This document shows, in pieces, positions 12,539 through 24,029 of a stretch of 60,000 bases of DNA. Positions within the stretch are counted from its first letter, which is position 1. Every line of letters starts with the position of its first letter. A program made the position numbers and the translations under genes. The notes beneath the pieces were generated by a model. That model searched no databases. It was not told the origin of the DNA and saw only the letters and a list, made by a program, of their open reading frames with translations. This stretch comes from Phoronis australis (taxonomy: Eukaryota; Phoronida; Phoronidae). The stretch spans positions 68,641 to 128,640 of the forward strand of contig NMRA01000193.1 in NCBI GenBank assembly GCA_002633005.1, given 5' to 3'.

Positions 12539-15267
12539 GTGATAGACTCGAAGAAGTCGAAACAACGAAAGAGAGAGAGAAGGAAGAAGAAAAAGAAGTT
12601 CAACGAGGTCTACAAGAAGCCACGTTAAATATAAAAGAGGAGCGTCCGGCGTCGGAGTATGACAGAATGACTGAAGAGAGATTGGAGGCGACTGTGCAGG
12701 CGAATCTACACAACGCGTTGAAAAGCAAACAAATGAAACGGGAGCTGGAGTTTGCTGAACCAGATGAGGAACTTAGAGGTGCCGAACTGGAACTTCAGCC
12801 ACCGGAAAAGAAATCGGCGAAAGTACGTGTTCAACACCAATGTCAGCTTTGTAGTTATACGTCCGGTAGACTATCGGCCATGAGGAGGCACATCTGCAGC
12901 CAACATCCTCAACTAAATGAGGATGAAAACACTCTTGACCCGGCATACTGCAGAGAGTGTGAAATTCAGTTCTCCTCTGTGAAGACGCTGTTGGCTCACA
13001 AAGAGTTCTATTGTGAGCGGCGACAACAGGAGAAAAACAGAGGCAGTCAGAGCGTGGATACGTGCAGCACTTCGAGCGCATCTCAGTCCCCTCTTGGCAC
13101 GCAGGTTTCGCCTCGTCTGTTGCCTGGTAACGTGTCTGCTAACGTCACGACGACAATTGTGGAAGCAGCGTCGCAACATCTTGTAGCGGGTGGTCCGATT
13201 TCACCCTCGGTATCAATGCCTGTTGACGGTTCCAACATCCATACCCAGGTTATCATCGCCGCTCCCGTCGTATCGCCCGATGGAAGGACAAACGTGACCT
13301 TGGCAGTTCCAACTGTCATCATGCAGCCTATAATTGCGGCTCCAAACATGATACAGGCTCATCAAAACTCGACGACTGCCATTATGTCTCGAGCAACTAA
13401 AAGCAATTCAAGCGTCCAAGACGTGCCACTGGACTTAAGCATGAAAAATAAACCCGTCAGTTTTGGACGAGATTCGAGAAAAGATCACGCGAGTCCTGTC
13501 TGTCGTTCAGTACCAGCACCGGCAGAAACGTTGACCAAGTCTTTGCCTCAGGGTGTAAGCAAATGCATGGAGTGCAACATAGTGTTTTACAAGCACGAAA
13601 ATTATCTGATACACAAAGAACATTACTGTTCCAGCAGGCACCAGCGCCTTTCCAGCGAAGCAGCCACTACAGAATATAGCTATGCTGTGACATCAGGGAT
13701 AGCCGCTCCAAACAACGGCTCGCAACCGAATCCAAATAGTCGGGTGGAACACAACGACCGGCCTTTGAGCACTCCGAACAATAACGATGCCGCTTCTCAG
13801 AAGCTTTTGCAACACCTGTCCGTATTGCGGTTCGCCTGTGTACCCTGCAATATTCGCTTCAGTACGAGCAGGACATTGATGGCACACACGCAACACTACT
13901 GCCCACATAGTGTTCCCAGAACACACGACGGCATTGGCATTGATGATCATTCAGTGGACTCTATGCAACCGGAGCAACCGGAAGGATTCGATTGCCAGAG
14001 TTGCAAAAAGATTTTTCCGTCGATGAGACTCCTTCGAATGCATTCGTGCAATAGGCTTGCTCAGCAGACGTCTACACTCAGATGCGGGTACTGCGACTAC
14101 ATTGCTTCTTCGGAAAGTAGGCTGAGTGAACATTTGAAAATTCATGCGCCACAGAGAATTTATAAGTGCACTGTGTGTGGTTACCGTGGTAACACAATAC
14201 GTGGAATGCGTATGCATGGAAAAATGCACGTGGATAGTGGTGAATCTTTCACAGATGACAATATCGTCTGCTTCGAGGAACCACCCGTGTTACCGATAAA
14301 TGAATGCATTGAAAGAAACCAGCAACAAACTGAGTTATCAGAAAATGACTTGATTAGGCTGAAGAACGAGCCTTATAAACGAAGACGATCACGGAAGTCC
14401 TTTGAAAAATCTGAGCATATGACACCGCGCAAAATTTTTACGTGCGAACACTGTAACACGGACTTCACTGACAAAGGGAGATACAAACTCCATCTGCTGG
14501 CGCATTCTGAGGACAGAACCGACCTCGTGCAAGAACTGCGAGGTCCCAATTCCTCTCTGGCTAATCGTTTGCAAAACGACAAATTGGCCGCGAAGTCAAA
14601 AGGATCAGAACACATCAAGAACATGCTGTTTAGTAAGCCTGAGGCGAATGAAGCAATACAATCGTCTTCTTCAGGCACATTGCCTGATCAGGAAAACGTA
14701 ATTCCTACTTCGATGTCAAACGACTCAAGAAAAGTGTGCCTGAAAATACCTATGCAGTCCCGGAGTCCATCTGGGTGTAATGGCGACGATGATTCGTTTG
14801 TCGTTTCTGTGAAGGAAGAGCCAGTAGATGCAGATGAGCACGCGCGCGTGACTCCCCTTGGGAACGGTTGCAATTATCGTGAACCCGTGGACAGAGCAGT
14901 TCAAAGTGTTAAAGTGCATCCAGGGGTTATCCATCTTCCTGCTATGGGTGGCGCTCATTCTGTGATTCCGAAAAATGACTTGTTGAGTGAACGCGTATGT
15001 AAAAATGACGCCGAGCAAGTAGTCGGAAATGAAACAGAAACCAATGCCAGTTTGGACAGTGACACTGTGCGTTTAATCGATCCTGGGGATTTGGGTGGGC
15101 GATTCTGTCAGAAGTGCAATATTAGTTTCAGGTATTTTGCCAGCTACGTTGCTCATAAGAAATACTATTGCGACTCGCATCCACCCGGAAATCACGTGTC
15201 GTCATCGATTCACCTTCCCATTGAGTATCAACACGTAGAAACTGTTGTTAAATCAGAGTATCCGTGA
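12539..15267 (+). CDS. zfpm: FOG/ZFPM-like protein, large terminal exon with nine zinc fingers
   Basis: This terminal exon encodes residues 218-1126 of the visible model and ends at TGA 15265-15267. The acceptor is TACATTTAG|GT, phase 1. Fingers by cysteine start: 12841 (C2H2), 12949 (CCHC), 13564 (CCHC), 13837 (CCHC), 13993 (odd, C-x2-C-x12-H-x1-C), 14083, 14167 and 14443 (C2H2), 15106 (C-terminal CCHC, ending HKKYYC as in vertebrate FOG). The PLDLS motif at 13426-13440 is the CtBP-binding signature (PIDLS in vertebrates). Lysines in VKEEP and IKEE contexts fit SUMO acceptor sites. A long coiled, Glu/Lys-rich stretch opens the exon. A huge 3' exon holding nearly all fingers is typical of ZFPM genes. 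The frame also continues upstream of the acceptor, but only as intron read-through. Confidence 0.92.
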
Positions 15268-15591
15268 CTTGCTGTTGCCAATATCGTGACATTTCATTTC
15301 ACCTTGTTCTACTGAACTTGTGTTCTATCGGATCATTTATTCTACGTAATTGGTCTTTATAGATAGCGATAGACCTCGATACACAAAGGATTTTTGGAGA
15401 TCGTCCATACGAGCAGCAGGTAGCATCTAAGTTGAATCAACTGGCATCTTACCGGGAGATGATCACCTGTATGATACGAATTCTGTATTAGAGGAATCCT
15501 ATCTCACAAATCTATGGTCTGGTATGCACAAGCATCGATTTTCGCTGTCCGTGAAAAGATCAACAGAAGAAACGAGTGCATTATAAACATG

Positions 15592-15597
15592 AATAAA
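15592..15597 (+). promoter_or_regulatory. Candidate poly(A) signal for zfpm
   Basis: An AATAAA lies about 325 bases after the stop codon and is the first canonical hexamer I see downstream. No transcript evidence is available, so use of this site is an inference. Confidence 0.35.
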
Positions 15598-16372
15598 ATT
15601 ATGCAGTAGACACTAATCAACACGTTGTATTTGCATGTCTTCCGTTGTCGTAATTTTCGGCAAGCCCTAAAATTACGAGAAACAGCACCTGCTACTGGTT
15701 GCGTTGCGTTCACTGGTGAAGTTTAGGCCTACAGCCAGCTATTTTCAAGGAATTGTACTGGCTTCTAGAGGGTCTCATCCGCTGGAATCAGGATTCTAAA
15801 CCCTGTTTATCTTACAACCAATGTCAACTGCTGGATCGCTTTTAAAAAGCTGTATTTTGCTCTAAATTAAGCCTTTTACTCTCATAAAATCGGTATCGTA
15901 ACATTCCTTACCCTGACAGGACCCTACTTCCATTACAAGAACATCGAAATCATCAGATACACAACTGAGAAAATGGCGCATGGGCACATTGCTTGTGACT
16001 TGAGCCGCGGACTCATTCAACAATTATCATGATTGAAGATTAGATGAACGCCTAAGGCCATTCCCCGTATTGTTAACTTAACTACAAGCCGGGAACTTCG
16101 GTGTTAACTGTGTATAATTCGGAAGTTAAGCGTGAATGTTGTAGTTCAGCGAATTTATGGCATGCTGGCGCTAATACGACCTTCACCTTTTGCAAGTATG
16201 GACGGTGCACTCTCAAACGTTCAGTGGTTTATTTTTAAGGAAATAACCCAGCATGCACACACATGGAAAAATTGATACAGAATGCTTGTACTGCCAAAAC
16301 AACAAATATTGGAACAAAATATTGACAAATATTAACCAGTTGGCGAACGCAGTGTCACCGGCCGATAGAACT
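15598..16372. other. Intergenic DNA downstream of zfpm
   Basis: No coding signal. The stretch near 15868-15917 (CTCATAAAATCGGTATC and following CCTTACC) has a relative near 23568-23611, so at least part is repetitive. Confidence 0.5.
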
Positions 16373-16751
16373 CCGATGGCATCGAAGTTAAAAGCCATTC
16401 CAGGAGAAAATCAAAAGAAATCAAAAATCACTCTAGGGTTCATCTTCCAGATCTTGCTTAAACTTTGTGTATGTGATCATGGTATGGCTCTGATACAAAA
16501 ATCACCAATTTTCACTTATTGACGTCTTAGTTTTTGCACACCGAAAACACCTAATTTCCAAGATTGCATGCAATGAGAGAAAACACATAATGACATTAGG
16601 AAGTGGGACATAAGAACTACTAAATAAAATTGATATTAATGATTACAATGCATTCATCACGTGACAGGAGAGGTAAATCCGTAAGCACTTTTTGTAGTGT
16701 TGAAAGTGGATATCAATGAAGTGCTTCTACCATGCGCGCACCCAGGGGGGC
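16373..16751 (+). repeat. Direct duplication, copy A (379 bp)
   Basis: The copy begins CCGATGGCATCGAAG and ends ACCCAGGGGGGC. It recurs at 16831-17210 with only a few differences that I can see (for example one extra T in a T run, and ACAATG versus ACGATG). A single N at 16830 sits exactly at the start of copy B. This is the pattern left when two overlapping contig ends or haplotypes are joined and not merged. Confidence 0.9.
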
Positions 16752-16830
16752 TCGAACGAGCCCCCCCATTTGGCGAAGTGGGCAAAAAGGTCCACCTCAG
16801 AGAAACAAAAATCCGACAAAACGAGACGAN

Positions 16831-17210
16831 CCGATGGCATCGAAGTTAAAAGCCATTCCAGGAGAAAATCAAAAGAAATCAAAAATCACTCTAGGGTTCA
16901 TCTTCCAGATCTTGCTTAAACTTTGTGTATGTGATCATGGTATGGCTCTGATACAAAAATCACCAATTTTCACTTATTGACGTCTTAGTTTTTGCACACC
17001 GAAAACACCTAATTTCCAAGATTGCATGCAATGAGAGAAAACACATAATGACATTAGGAAGTGGGACATAAGAACTACTAAATAAAATTGATATTAATGA
17101 TTACGATGCATTCATCACGTGACAGGAGAGGTAAATCCGTAAGCACTTTTTTGTAGTGTTGAAAGTGGATATCAATGAAGTGCTTCTACCATGCGCGCAC
17201 CCAGGGGGGC
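16831..17210 (+). repeat. Direct duplication, copy B (380 bp)
   Basis: This is the near-identical partner of 16373-16751, starting immediately after the single N at 16830. The sequence right of copy B differs from that right of copy A, as expected if each haplotype ends in a different state of the adjacent GC-rich element. Confidence 0.9.
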
Positions 17211-17333
17211 ACAGATCACAGTCCTGAAGTGCGGTATCCGTTTTTTTTTCTAGCCTCACGATTTTTTGTCAGCAAAAGGTCCACACCGACAGAAATTCGA
17301 GCCCCCCCCCATTTTCAAAGCTGGGTGCGCGTA
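17192..17333. mobile_element. Small MITE with GCGCACCCAG inverted ends
   Basis: The left end TGCGCGCACCCAGGGGGGC is mirrored by GCCCCCCCCC...CTGGGTGCGCGTA on the right, giving about 13-bp inverted ends plus G/C tracts over roughly 140 bp. A truncated version follows copy A at 16732-16829. No coding capacity. Confidence 0.6.
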
Positions 17334-19586
17334 AGCCAGTTTGCGGGGCCGCGGACATTGAAATTTATGTTTTTAGATAAATTTTGGATATGTGAACAAA
17401 TTTAAAAAAGTTTTTCGAATGGACTTATTTCATTTTGTGTTCTGAAAAAATGACCCAATGTTGCGTATTCTACATTTTTTAAAAGAATGTTTCGTTACAT
17501 TTAAAATGGTTTCAAGAAAGATAATTAATGGGAATCAACATTTAAGGGACCATAAAGCTGTCTGACATATCCATATTACCATTTGAGAGTGCATAACTGA
17601 CCGTGGGTCAGAGATTACACAGGCTCAAGTGATGACGTAATTGCCTGGTGCCAATACCCTAAACGGTTTTAAAAAATTCTTTTAAATTAAGGGTTCGAGA
17701 CTGTATGAAGCGGTCGAGCCGAAAATTATTTTTTTGACTTTAAAGACAAAAGCCTACATCAAAGGAAAGGCATCAATGTCTCAAATACAAAAATGAAAAA
17801 AATATCAAAATCGTACGGTGCATTCAAAATTTATCGCTATTTATATGTCAAATTTTGGCTATATTTCGGTCGGGTCGGCCATCTTGCGATGTCAGCAGCC
17901 GGGTTATGGACTTAAAGTGCTTAAACAATATTTTCACAAATATTCTGGCAGTAAAATTTAGTAATACATATCTTCACTTACCATTTTGTACAATCCAAGA
18001 GTCTACACCAGAATTTAAAGTCGCAGGTGTAACTTATTTGAGTGGTTAAAGTGCTCACAATTCCCGTTGGACAACATGGCGACTTTTCTGAACTGAAAGG
18101 CATTTTCAACCGGCTGCATTGTCATGGGTGAAGATTTAACCATAATACATTTGAAAATACACTGCTACAAAAAGCAGTTTTGTACAATTTTTTGGTGCTT
18201 GAGCCATAATATTATGAATCATTTAATTTATTTCAATGTTAAATGCCCATTCAATTGACCTTGCTTTCTCACTGCTAATATCTGTTGAAATTGTTCTGAA
18301 ATCGTTTTTTTTTGTTTGAAAGTCAACTTTTGTTCCAGGTATGATTATGTGTCACAACAGAACACATATTTTTCTAAATTCTATGCACAAAATGTGCTTT
18401 TGATTTATGTTTTGTAACTAGTTACTTTCCACTTCAAGATATATCAAAACAAAAAATGTGAAAAATCTTACTTGATTTACAGAAATGGGTTACATTTGGA
18501 TTATGAAGTGTAAAGCTTACTCAAATTCTTCTGTGTCATAGCTTCATATTATTTATTATCATGCTAGTCAACTTTCAGATATGGACAAAAACTTTTATGG
18601 TATTCAGTCGCCATGGTAACAATTATGCATGTCTACTTTCATACTTAACGTGAGCTTGGTTCACCCTGTATTGCTGAAAAGTACATTGAGTTCTAAGTTA
18701 CTTACTGTGGCAAAAGGCTGCTAGGATCATTTTAGTTTACGTATTAATTTGTAGTGACAAAATGAGATGTGGGTAGAATCGGTTAAACGATTGCCATCCT
18801 GTAAAACTGACAACACTCAGATTAAAGTGACTTTATATATATTACGTAATGATAACCAGGTAATAAGGTGGACGTTACCGAGGCACCAGTTAGCAGCTGA
18901 CGGAGGGGAGGGGGGGGGGCACCAGTTCGCAGCTAACGGAGGGGGGGAGGGCCCTTGTTAGATGCATGAACGGTTTCCAAAGTGCTAAAACTGCCATTGG
19001 TGTGGCAGCACAGGTTAGACTCATTCGAAAACATGCATGTAAATAATATTATTTTGACTAAATTTGAAATTAAAAGTGGAAAACAAAAACGACGCTAAAG
19101 TGCAGCACGTAAACGACGTTTCGATTTTAATCAAAAGTCATCCACAGGTACAATAGTAGACAGAAAACAAAATATCGTAATAGAATTAGATTAATATTGA
19201 AACGTCGTTCTCAAACATACATGTGCCATCGTTTCCTGGAAACGTTTTGGCCAAATTTCATGAAATTCCACCAAAGAAATCTACTTATAGAAATTGCCAC
19301 CAGGGGGCAGTAGTAGTCAAAGTATCTAAAAATTGACGTCGACTGATTTGATCACCATAACATATTTGCAAAAATTAATGAAGCCCCTGTATGAGGTTTA
19401 TGAGATACAGCTACACACTGCCCGCAGTCAGGCACCGTGATGCTATGTCTTTTCTATCGGCTGTTGCTTAAAAACAAACAAAAAGAACATAATTATTTTT
19501 ATTTTTTCTATTTTCTTAATCAGACAGCAAACTGATGAAAAAAATCATTGGAAATCACCAGCGCCCCACAAACTGACCCCCCCCCC
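17334..19586. other. Non-coding AT-rich stretch up to the first gap
   Basis: I see no gene. There is a two-copy tandem repeat of about 36 bp at 18881-18952 (GGCACCAGTTCGCAGCTAAC followed by a G/A-rich tail), and C or G homopolymers near the gap edge. Confidence 0.5.
18881..18952 (+). repeat. Two-copy tandem repeat, about 36 bp
   Basis: GGCACCAGTTAGCAGCTGAC plus a G/A-rich tail is followed directly by GGCACCAGTTCGCAGCTAAC plus a similar tail. Confidence 0.7.
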
Positions 19587-20047
19587 NNNNNNNNNNNNNN
19601 NNNNNNNNNNNNNNNNNNNNNNNNNNNNNNNNNNNNNNNNNNNNNNNNNNNNNNNNNNNNNNNNNNNNNNNNNNNNNNNNNNNNNNNNNNNNNNNNNNNN
19701 NNNNNNNNNNNNNNNNNNNNNNNNNNNNNNNNNNNNNNNNNNNNNNNNNNNNNNNNNNNNNNNNNNNNNNNNNNNNNNNNNNNNNNNNNNNNNNNNNNNN
19801 NNNNNNNNNNNNNNNNNNNNNNNNNNNNNNNNNNNNNNNNNNNNNNNNNNNNNNNNNNNNNNNNNNNNNNNNNNNNNNNNNNNNNNNNNNNNNNNNNNNN
19901 NNNNNNNNNNNNNNNNNNNNNNNNNNNNNNNNNNNNNNNNNNNNNNNNNNNNNNNNNNNNNNNNNNNNNNNNNNNNNNNNNNNNNNNNNNNNNNNNNNNN
20001 NNNNNNNNNNNNNNNNNNNNNNNNNNNNNNNNNNNNNNNNNNNNNNN
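19587..20047. other. Assembly gap (461 N)
   Basis: This is a run of undetermined bases. It is preceded by a C homopolymer and followed by the right half of an hAT-like element, so a repeat probably caused the gap. Long reading frames spanning it are artefacts. Confidence 0.99.
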
Positions 20048-20148
20048 CTCCCCCCATTCGGTGCTATGCGCATCTACAATCGTACTTTGAGCAAATGTTT
20101 ACAGACGAAATGTTGGCCCCCCTTGTGATATCCTAGATCCGCCACTGA
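20048..20148. mobile_element. Right end of hAT-like element, related to 48314-49311
   Basis: CCCCATTCGGTGCTATGCGC and the terminal GATATCCTAGATCCGCCACTG match the right end of the element at 48314-49311 with few changes. The left end lies in the gap or is missing. Confidence 0.75.
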
Positions 20149-21800
20149 GGATGTATGTACACACAATTTTTTTCGATATCTGAGTCGGTGACTCTAGAGT
20201 CGACCTTTCGGTGCTCTCGTGGAATGACAGTTAAGTGTTCTCATTATACGGAAGCCGGCGTCGACGCTTCAGTATTACCGCGGTGGTAAAGGCCTTTTAA
20301 AGTGTTTAATTCCCAAAGCGCTTCGGTTAATATTTCAACATTGACAGCTTAACACTCGGTGAAATACAACTTAAAGTCTTTGAATGTTCTATTATCATCT
20401 TCAACCTTTAAACGTTTGAAAAGACTAGAAACTCTTTACCTGATCTTCTAAAATCGGCAACTGCGGCGTCTGCAAGGAAAGACCGGCCACCTCGAAACAT
20501 AGGACACACTTTGTGGGAAGTACGAATTGTTCGGTAGCCTATCAGTTGGCATGATCAGTTTTTGCGTAAACTCACCAGAACAGGGTGTAGTTTCTTTATA
20601 GCTTAAAAACACACTTCCCCGTTTTCTCCAAGTTAAAACAAAGCGTAGGTCTCTTCAATTGTAAGATAGTTCTAAATACGGTACACTTCGAAAATAGAAC
20701 TGAGGACCATTTCGCCGATGTTCAGTTATAATCAATGTTAGAATTTATGGGAGCTAACATAAATTCTGGTTCATTCCAGTTGCAGCAGTTACTGAGAGTT
20801 ACACTTGTACTTCAAAAATCGCAGAAAACTCTGTTTACGGTTTGAGCACCTTCAAAGCTGTAAAACTTGCTGATAATCAGTTTGAGTGACCCAACCATAA
20901 AAATTAATCTTTCCCGAAAGTCCGTTCTTCGTGTGCACAGCAAGTATCGCTCAAATAAAACAACTCCCCCTGACAATTGATTCCATCATGGGAACCTCCT
21001 TACAAGAGCGCCCCCTTGAGATGAAAGGATTTAATTAAAAGTAAGAAAAGCTTGGTTATGGATCCCATCCGGCATCGCGCCCCTCCGAGACTGTAAATAT
21101 GGATGTTCTCCAAAAGAGCAAATCCAGCACTGCTAGTTGACAAATGTTTTCTTTTTGAATTTTAAAATTTAAAGGTTCACTATGTCCATTTTTTAAATTG
21201 CTTTGGAATTTTGTGGGGAAAGTGGAAACTATACATTTTTGGAAACGTCATGGAATGATGAATTAGAAAATAATTGATTACATTTTTGGTGGCCATCTTG
21301 GATTTTCAAAAATGTCGCTGGTAAAATAGATTTTACCCAATATCTTCGCCCTTGGGTCACTTAGAATTTTAGTTTTTATGGCTACACCTGCATTTCTGAG
21401 GTTAATGAATTGGAAATTTTCATTTTATTGGTGGCCATCTTGGAATTTCAAAAATGGTGCTCATAAAATACATTTTGTTCAGTATCTCTGCTCTTGGGTC
21501 ACTTAGAATGTTAGTTTTTATGGCTGCACTCACATTTTGTGGGGTAAGGAATTGAAAAACATTATTCCTAAAATGATACATATAATCTAAGGCATTTTAA
21601 TTGCAGCTACGAACCCCCAGAATATTTAAAAGAACCACAGAAACGCAGATTAACCTCTATTTACAGTATATCTTTTTGAAAAGACATTTGAGACATAATT
21701 TTTGAAGATTTCGATATTTTTTCCCGTTTACTTTCGAATCCGACTCTCCTCTAGTCAATGGAAATACATTTTGCGTTTGACAATCGGATGGCAGATGACG
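20149..21800. other. Non-coding stretch with a tandem duplication
   Basis: No recognisable gene. The right part contains two diverged copies of a unit of about 142 bp (21288-21560). Confidence 0.5.
21288..21560 (+). repeat. Two diverged tandem copies of a ~142-bp unit
   Basis: GGTGGCCATCTTGGA, then TTTCAAAAATG, then CTTGGGTCACTTAGAAT and TTAGTTTTTATGGCT, occur in the same order starting at 21288 and again at 21430. Confidence 0.75.
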
Positions 21801-21839
21801 TTGGCAGTAACCAGGCTGAGGATCAACGACGAGAACAAC

Positions 21840-23520
21840 AGGACTTGTAGCTGATCTCTACAAGACAGTCTCTCACTGAGTTTGGTGCCTTATCACTACT
21901 TCCATAGGTGGCCCATGAGTGGTCGACCCCGCTAACAGCTCATTATGCAGACGAGCCAGTTGAGGAGGCTGATTGTGACATGTGTCTATACTAGAGGGTT
22001 GTGCAGCTCCTAGATACCAGACCTGAACGTAAGCAAACAGTGACCCCAAGACTTGGAGAATTGCATATTGTAAAGGAACCTCTGAGAGCTCTTCAGACGT
22101 CCACGGAGAATTCTGGCATAGATGATGCCTTGATAGAAGCCGACGTGTTTGGCACAGCAACAACTAGACAGATTATAAAGTGCAGTCACTACAAGCGCAC
22201 TCTCCGAGCCCACATATACAACGATGTTTGAGAGTCCCAGAGGAATTCTTTAAAGAAACCTGCAGTTAGAAGCCATCTGCTGTGAGGCTGTAAAATCAGC
22301 AGTAACAGCCTGGTCAGAGAAAAACAAGACCAGAAAGGCCGAGAGCACAAAGCAAGCTCACCACAATTTCCTTGAATCTATGACAATTTCCGAGAAGCTG
22401 GAAACGTTCAGGGAATGGGAGGCCGACAGATCCGCTAATGCCATATGTTTAACTCCATTAAGAACTCTCTACATCGAGTCGAAACCACCCTGCTATTTGT
22501 GACAGCATCTCGAAATGCTGACCTAACTCTGCATCTCCAGACTGCTGTTACAATGAGCAAGATCTTCTTTGCTTTTGATCACATCAAGTACAAAAGACTC
22601 TCGCCCACATACATTGCTGATATATCCAACAATGCCATTGCCAGGCTGATATTTTCATGGCATCTCCAGAGCTGTCCTGTCTGTCCAGAGATATCAAGAA
22701 TCAGTTCAGCACCGAAGCAAGTATGAAGCAAGAGCCCCCTGACCTATCAGATCAAGAGGGATCACGATGCCAGGGACAATATTAAAAGTGTCATACTCAG
22801 CCATGGCAATCCAACTACAGTGCAGGGTGACCAGTTGTACAACATAATCACACATGCTTATATCCCACAAGAACGTGACCCAAAGATCTAGCTGATGACA
22901 CGGTCAGGCACTGCACGAAGATTATGTCGCTAAGAGAATCGATGAAGATGAGAGACTTTGGTCATCAGCCAAAAAGGTGAACAATAAGATGTTCATGTCA
23001 GAACACAAGAAGGCAGTCATGAAATTCCGTGACAACACCAGAAATCTCAAGGAGAACGAGGACGTGTATGGCAGGTTGCTGGTACTTGTCAAGTCAAATA
23101 GACAAATCGACCAGAAACATGGTATCAGCCACTATGAATTCACCCTAACAGCAAGAGCATTCTTTGCTGCCAGTGGGGCAATGCTGCCATGCACAGACAA
23201 GGCGAAGCTAATCCACCTGATGCAGAATCTTTCTGAAGCAGACATCTTAGAACATGACAGTGGTGGAAGAGAGGTTTTACATCCAGAAACTTGTAAACGA
23301 CATCCACTGAGCGTGTTCTCCCAAGCCACAAAACTGCACTTGTAGATAGTATGGAAGTGATGTTCGAGATTGTGACGAGATCATTCTGGTTTTTTACACC
23401 GGAAAAGACAACTCTCTGTTTGATCACCTTCACCCGAATCTGTCGGACGCCACAAAGGTTTAGTGCCGGACGCCGGCAACTTACTGGTTGGAATGATTGT
23501 TGGAGCATTACAAAAAATTA
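21840..23520 (+). pseudogene. Frame-broken relic of an uncharacterised invertebrate protein family
   Basis: Several protein-like segments occur in order on the + strand but in different frames. Around 22100 there is DALIEADVFGTATTRQIIK. Around 22445-22620 there is RVETTLLFVTASRNADLTLHL followed by FFAFDHIKYKRLSPTYIADI. Near 22680 a frame-shifted MASPELSCLSRDIKNQF appears, then 22977-23345 with YEFTLTARAFFAASGAMLPC. From memory, this order (RASR..DW.LHL, FFA.DH.NYAR..PVYL, PELSRLA, YEFS..PR.LFAADG) matches a large family of hypothetical proteins repeated in mollusc, cnidarian and lancelet genomes; its function is unknown to me. Stops and frameshifts separate the pieces, so no complete protein is encoded. 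Confidence 0.55.
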
Positions 23521-24029
23521 AAGAAATTAAAATCAAAGATGCATCTGCCATGCTTAGCTGGCTAGGCCTTTTACACTCATAAAATCGGTCTCATGATTTT
23601 CCTTACCTCGTAAGTCATGACATATACTCGTTGCCGATTGATCACAAAATATTGGAATCAATTGCCTCTCGTTTCCTGTTTATATGAAGTCGTACAACCT
23701 CTAATGAGTAAAGAAGGTCATTTCTTGAAGAATCACCACTATTTACTGTCACTCTTTTTTTTGTTTTTTAATAATAATTATAGCTTTTTATGTTAAGAAG
23801 CCTCTCTTCAGAGGGTGGGGACCTCTCTTAGGGCGGTCCTTGACATCAGGACGACAGCTTAGACAGTATACTTTCTTCTGTGAATTGCATTCGAATACAA
23901 GCAATAAATCACATTTGAAAATCTGAGCGAGTTAATTGTACATAAATCTTATAATTAATATGCGACAGTCTATTTCCAATGATTGTCTTATGCACGGTTA
24001 CAAAGTAAGATATATTTAGCTTAGAAAAA

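Noticed and set aside
19545-20090. Long open frames through the N run
   Set aside because: They consist of undetermined bases and carry no information.
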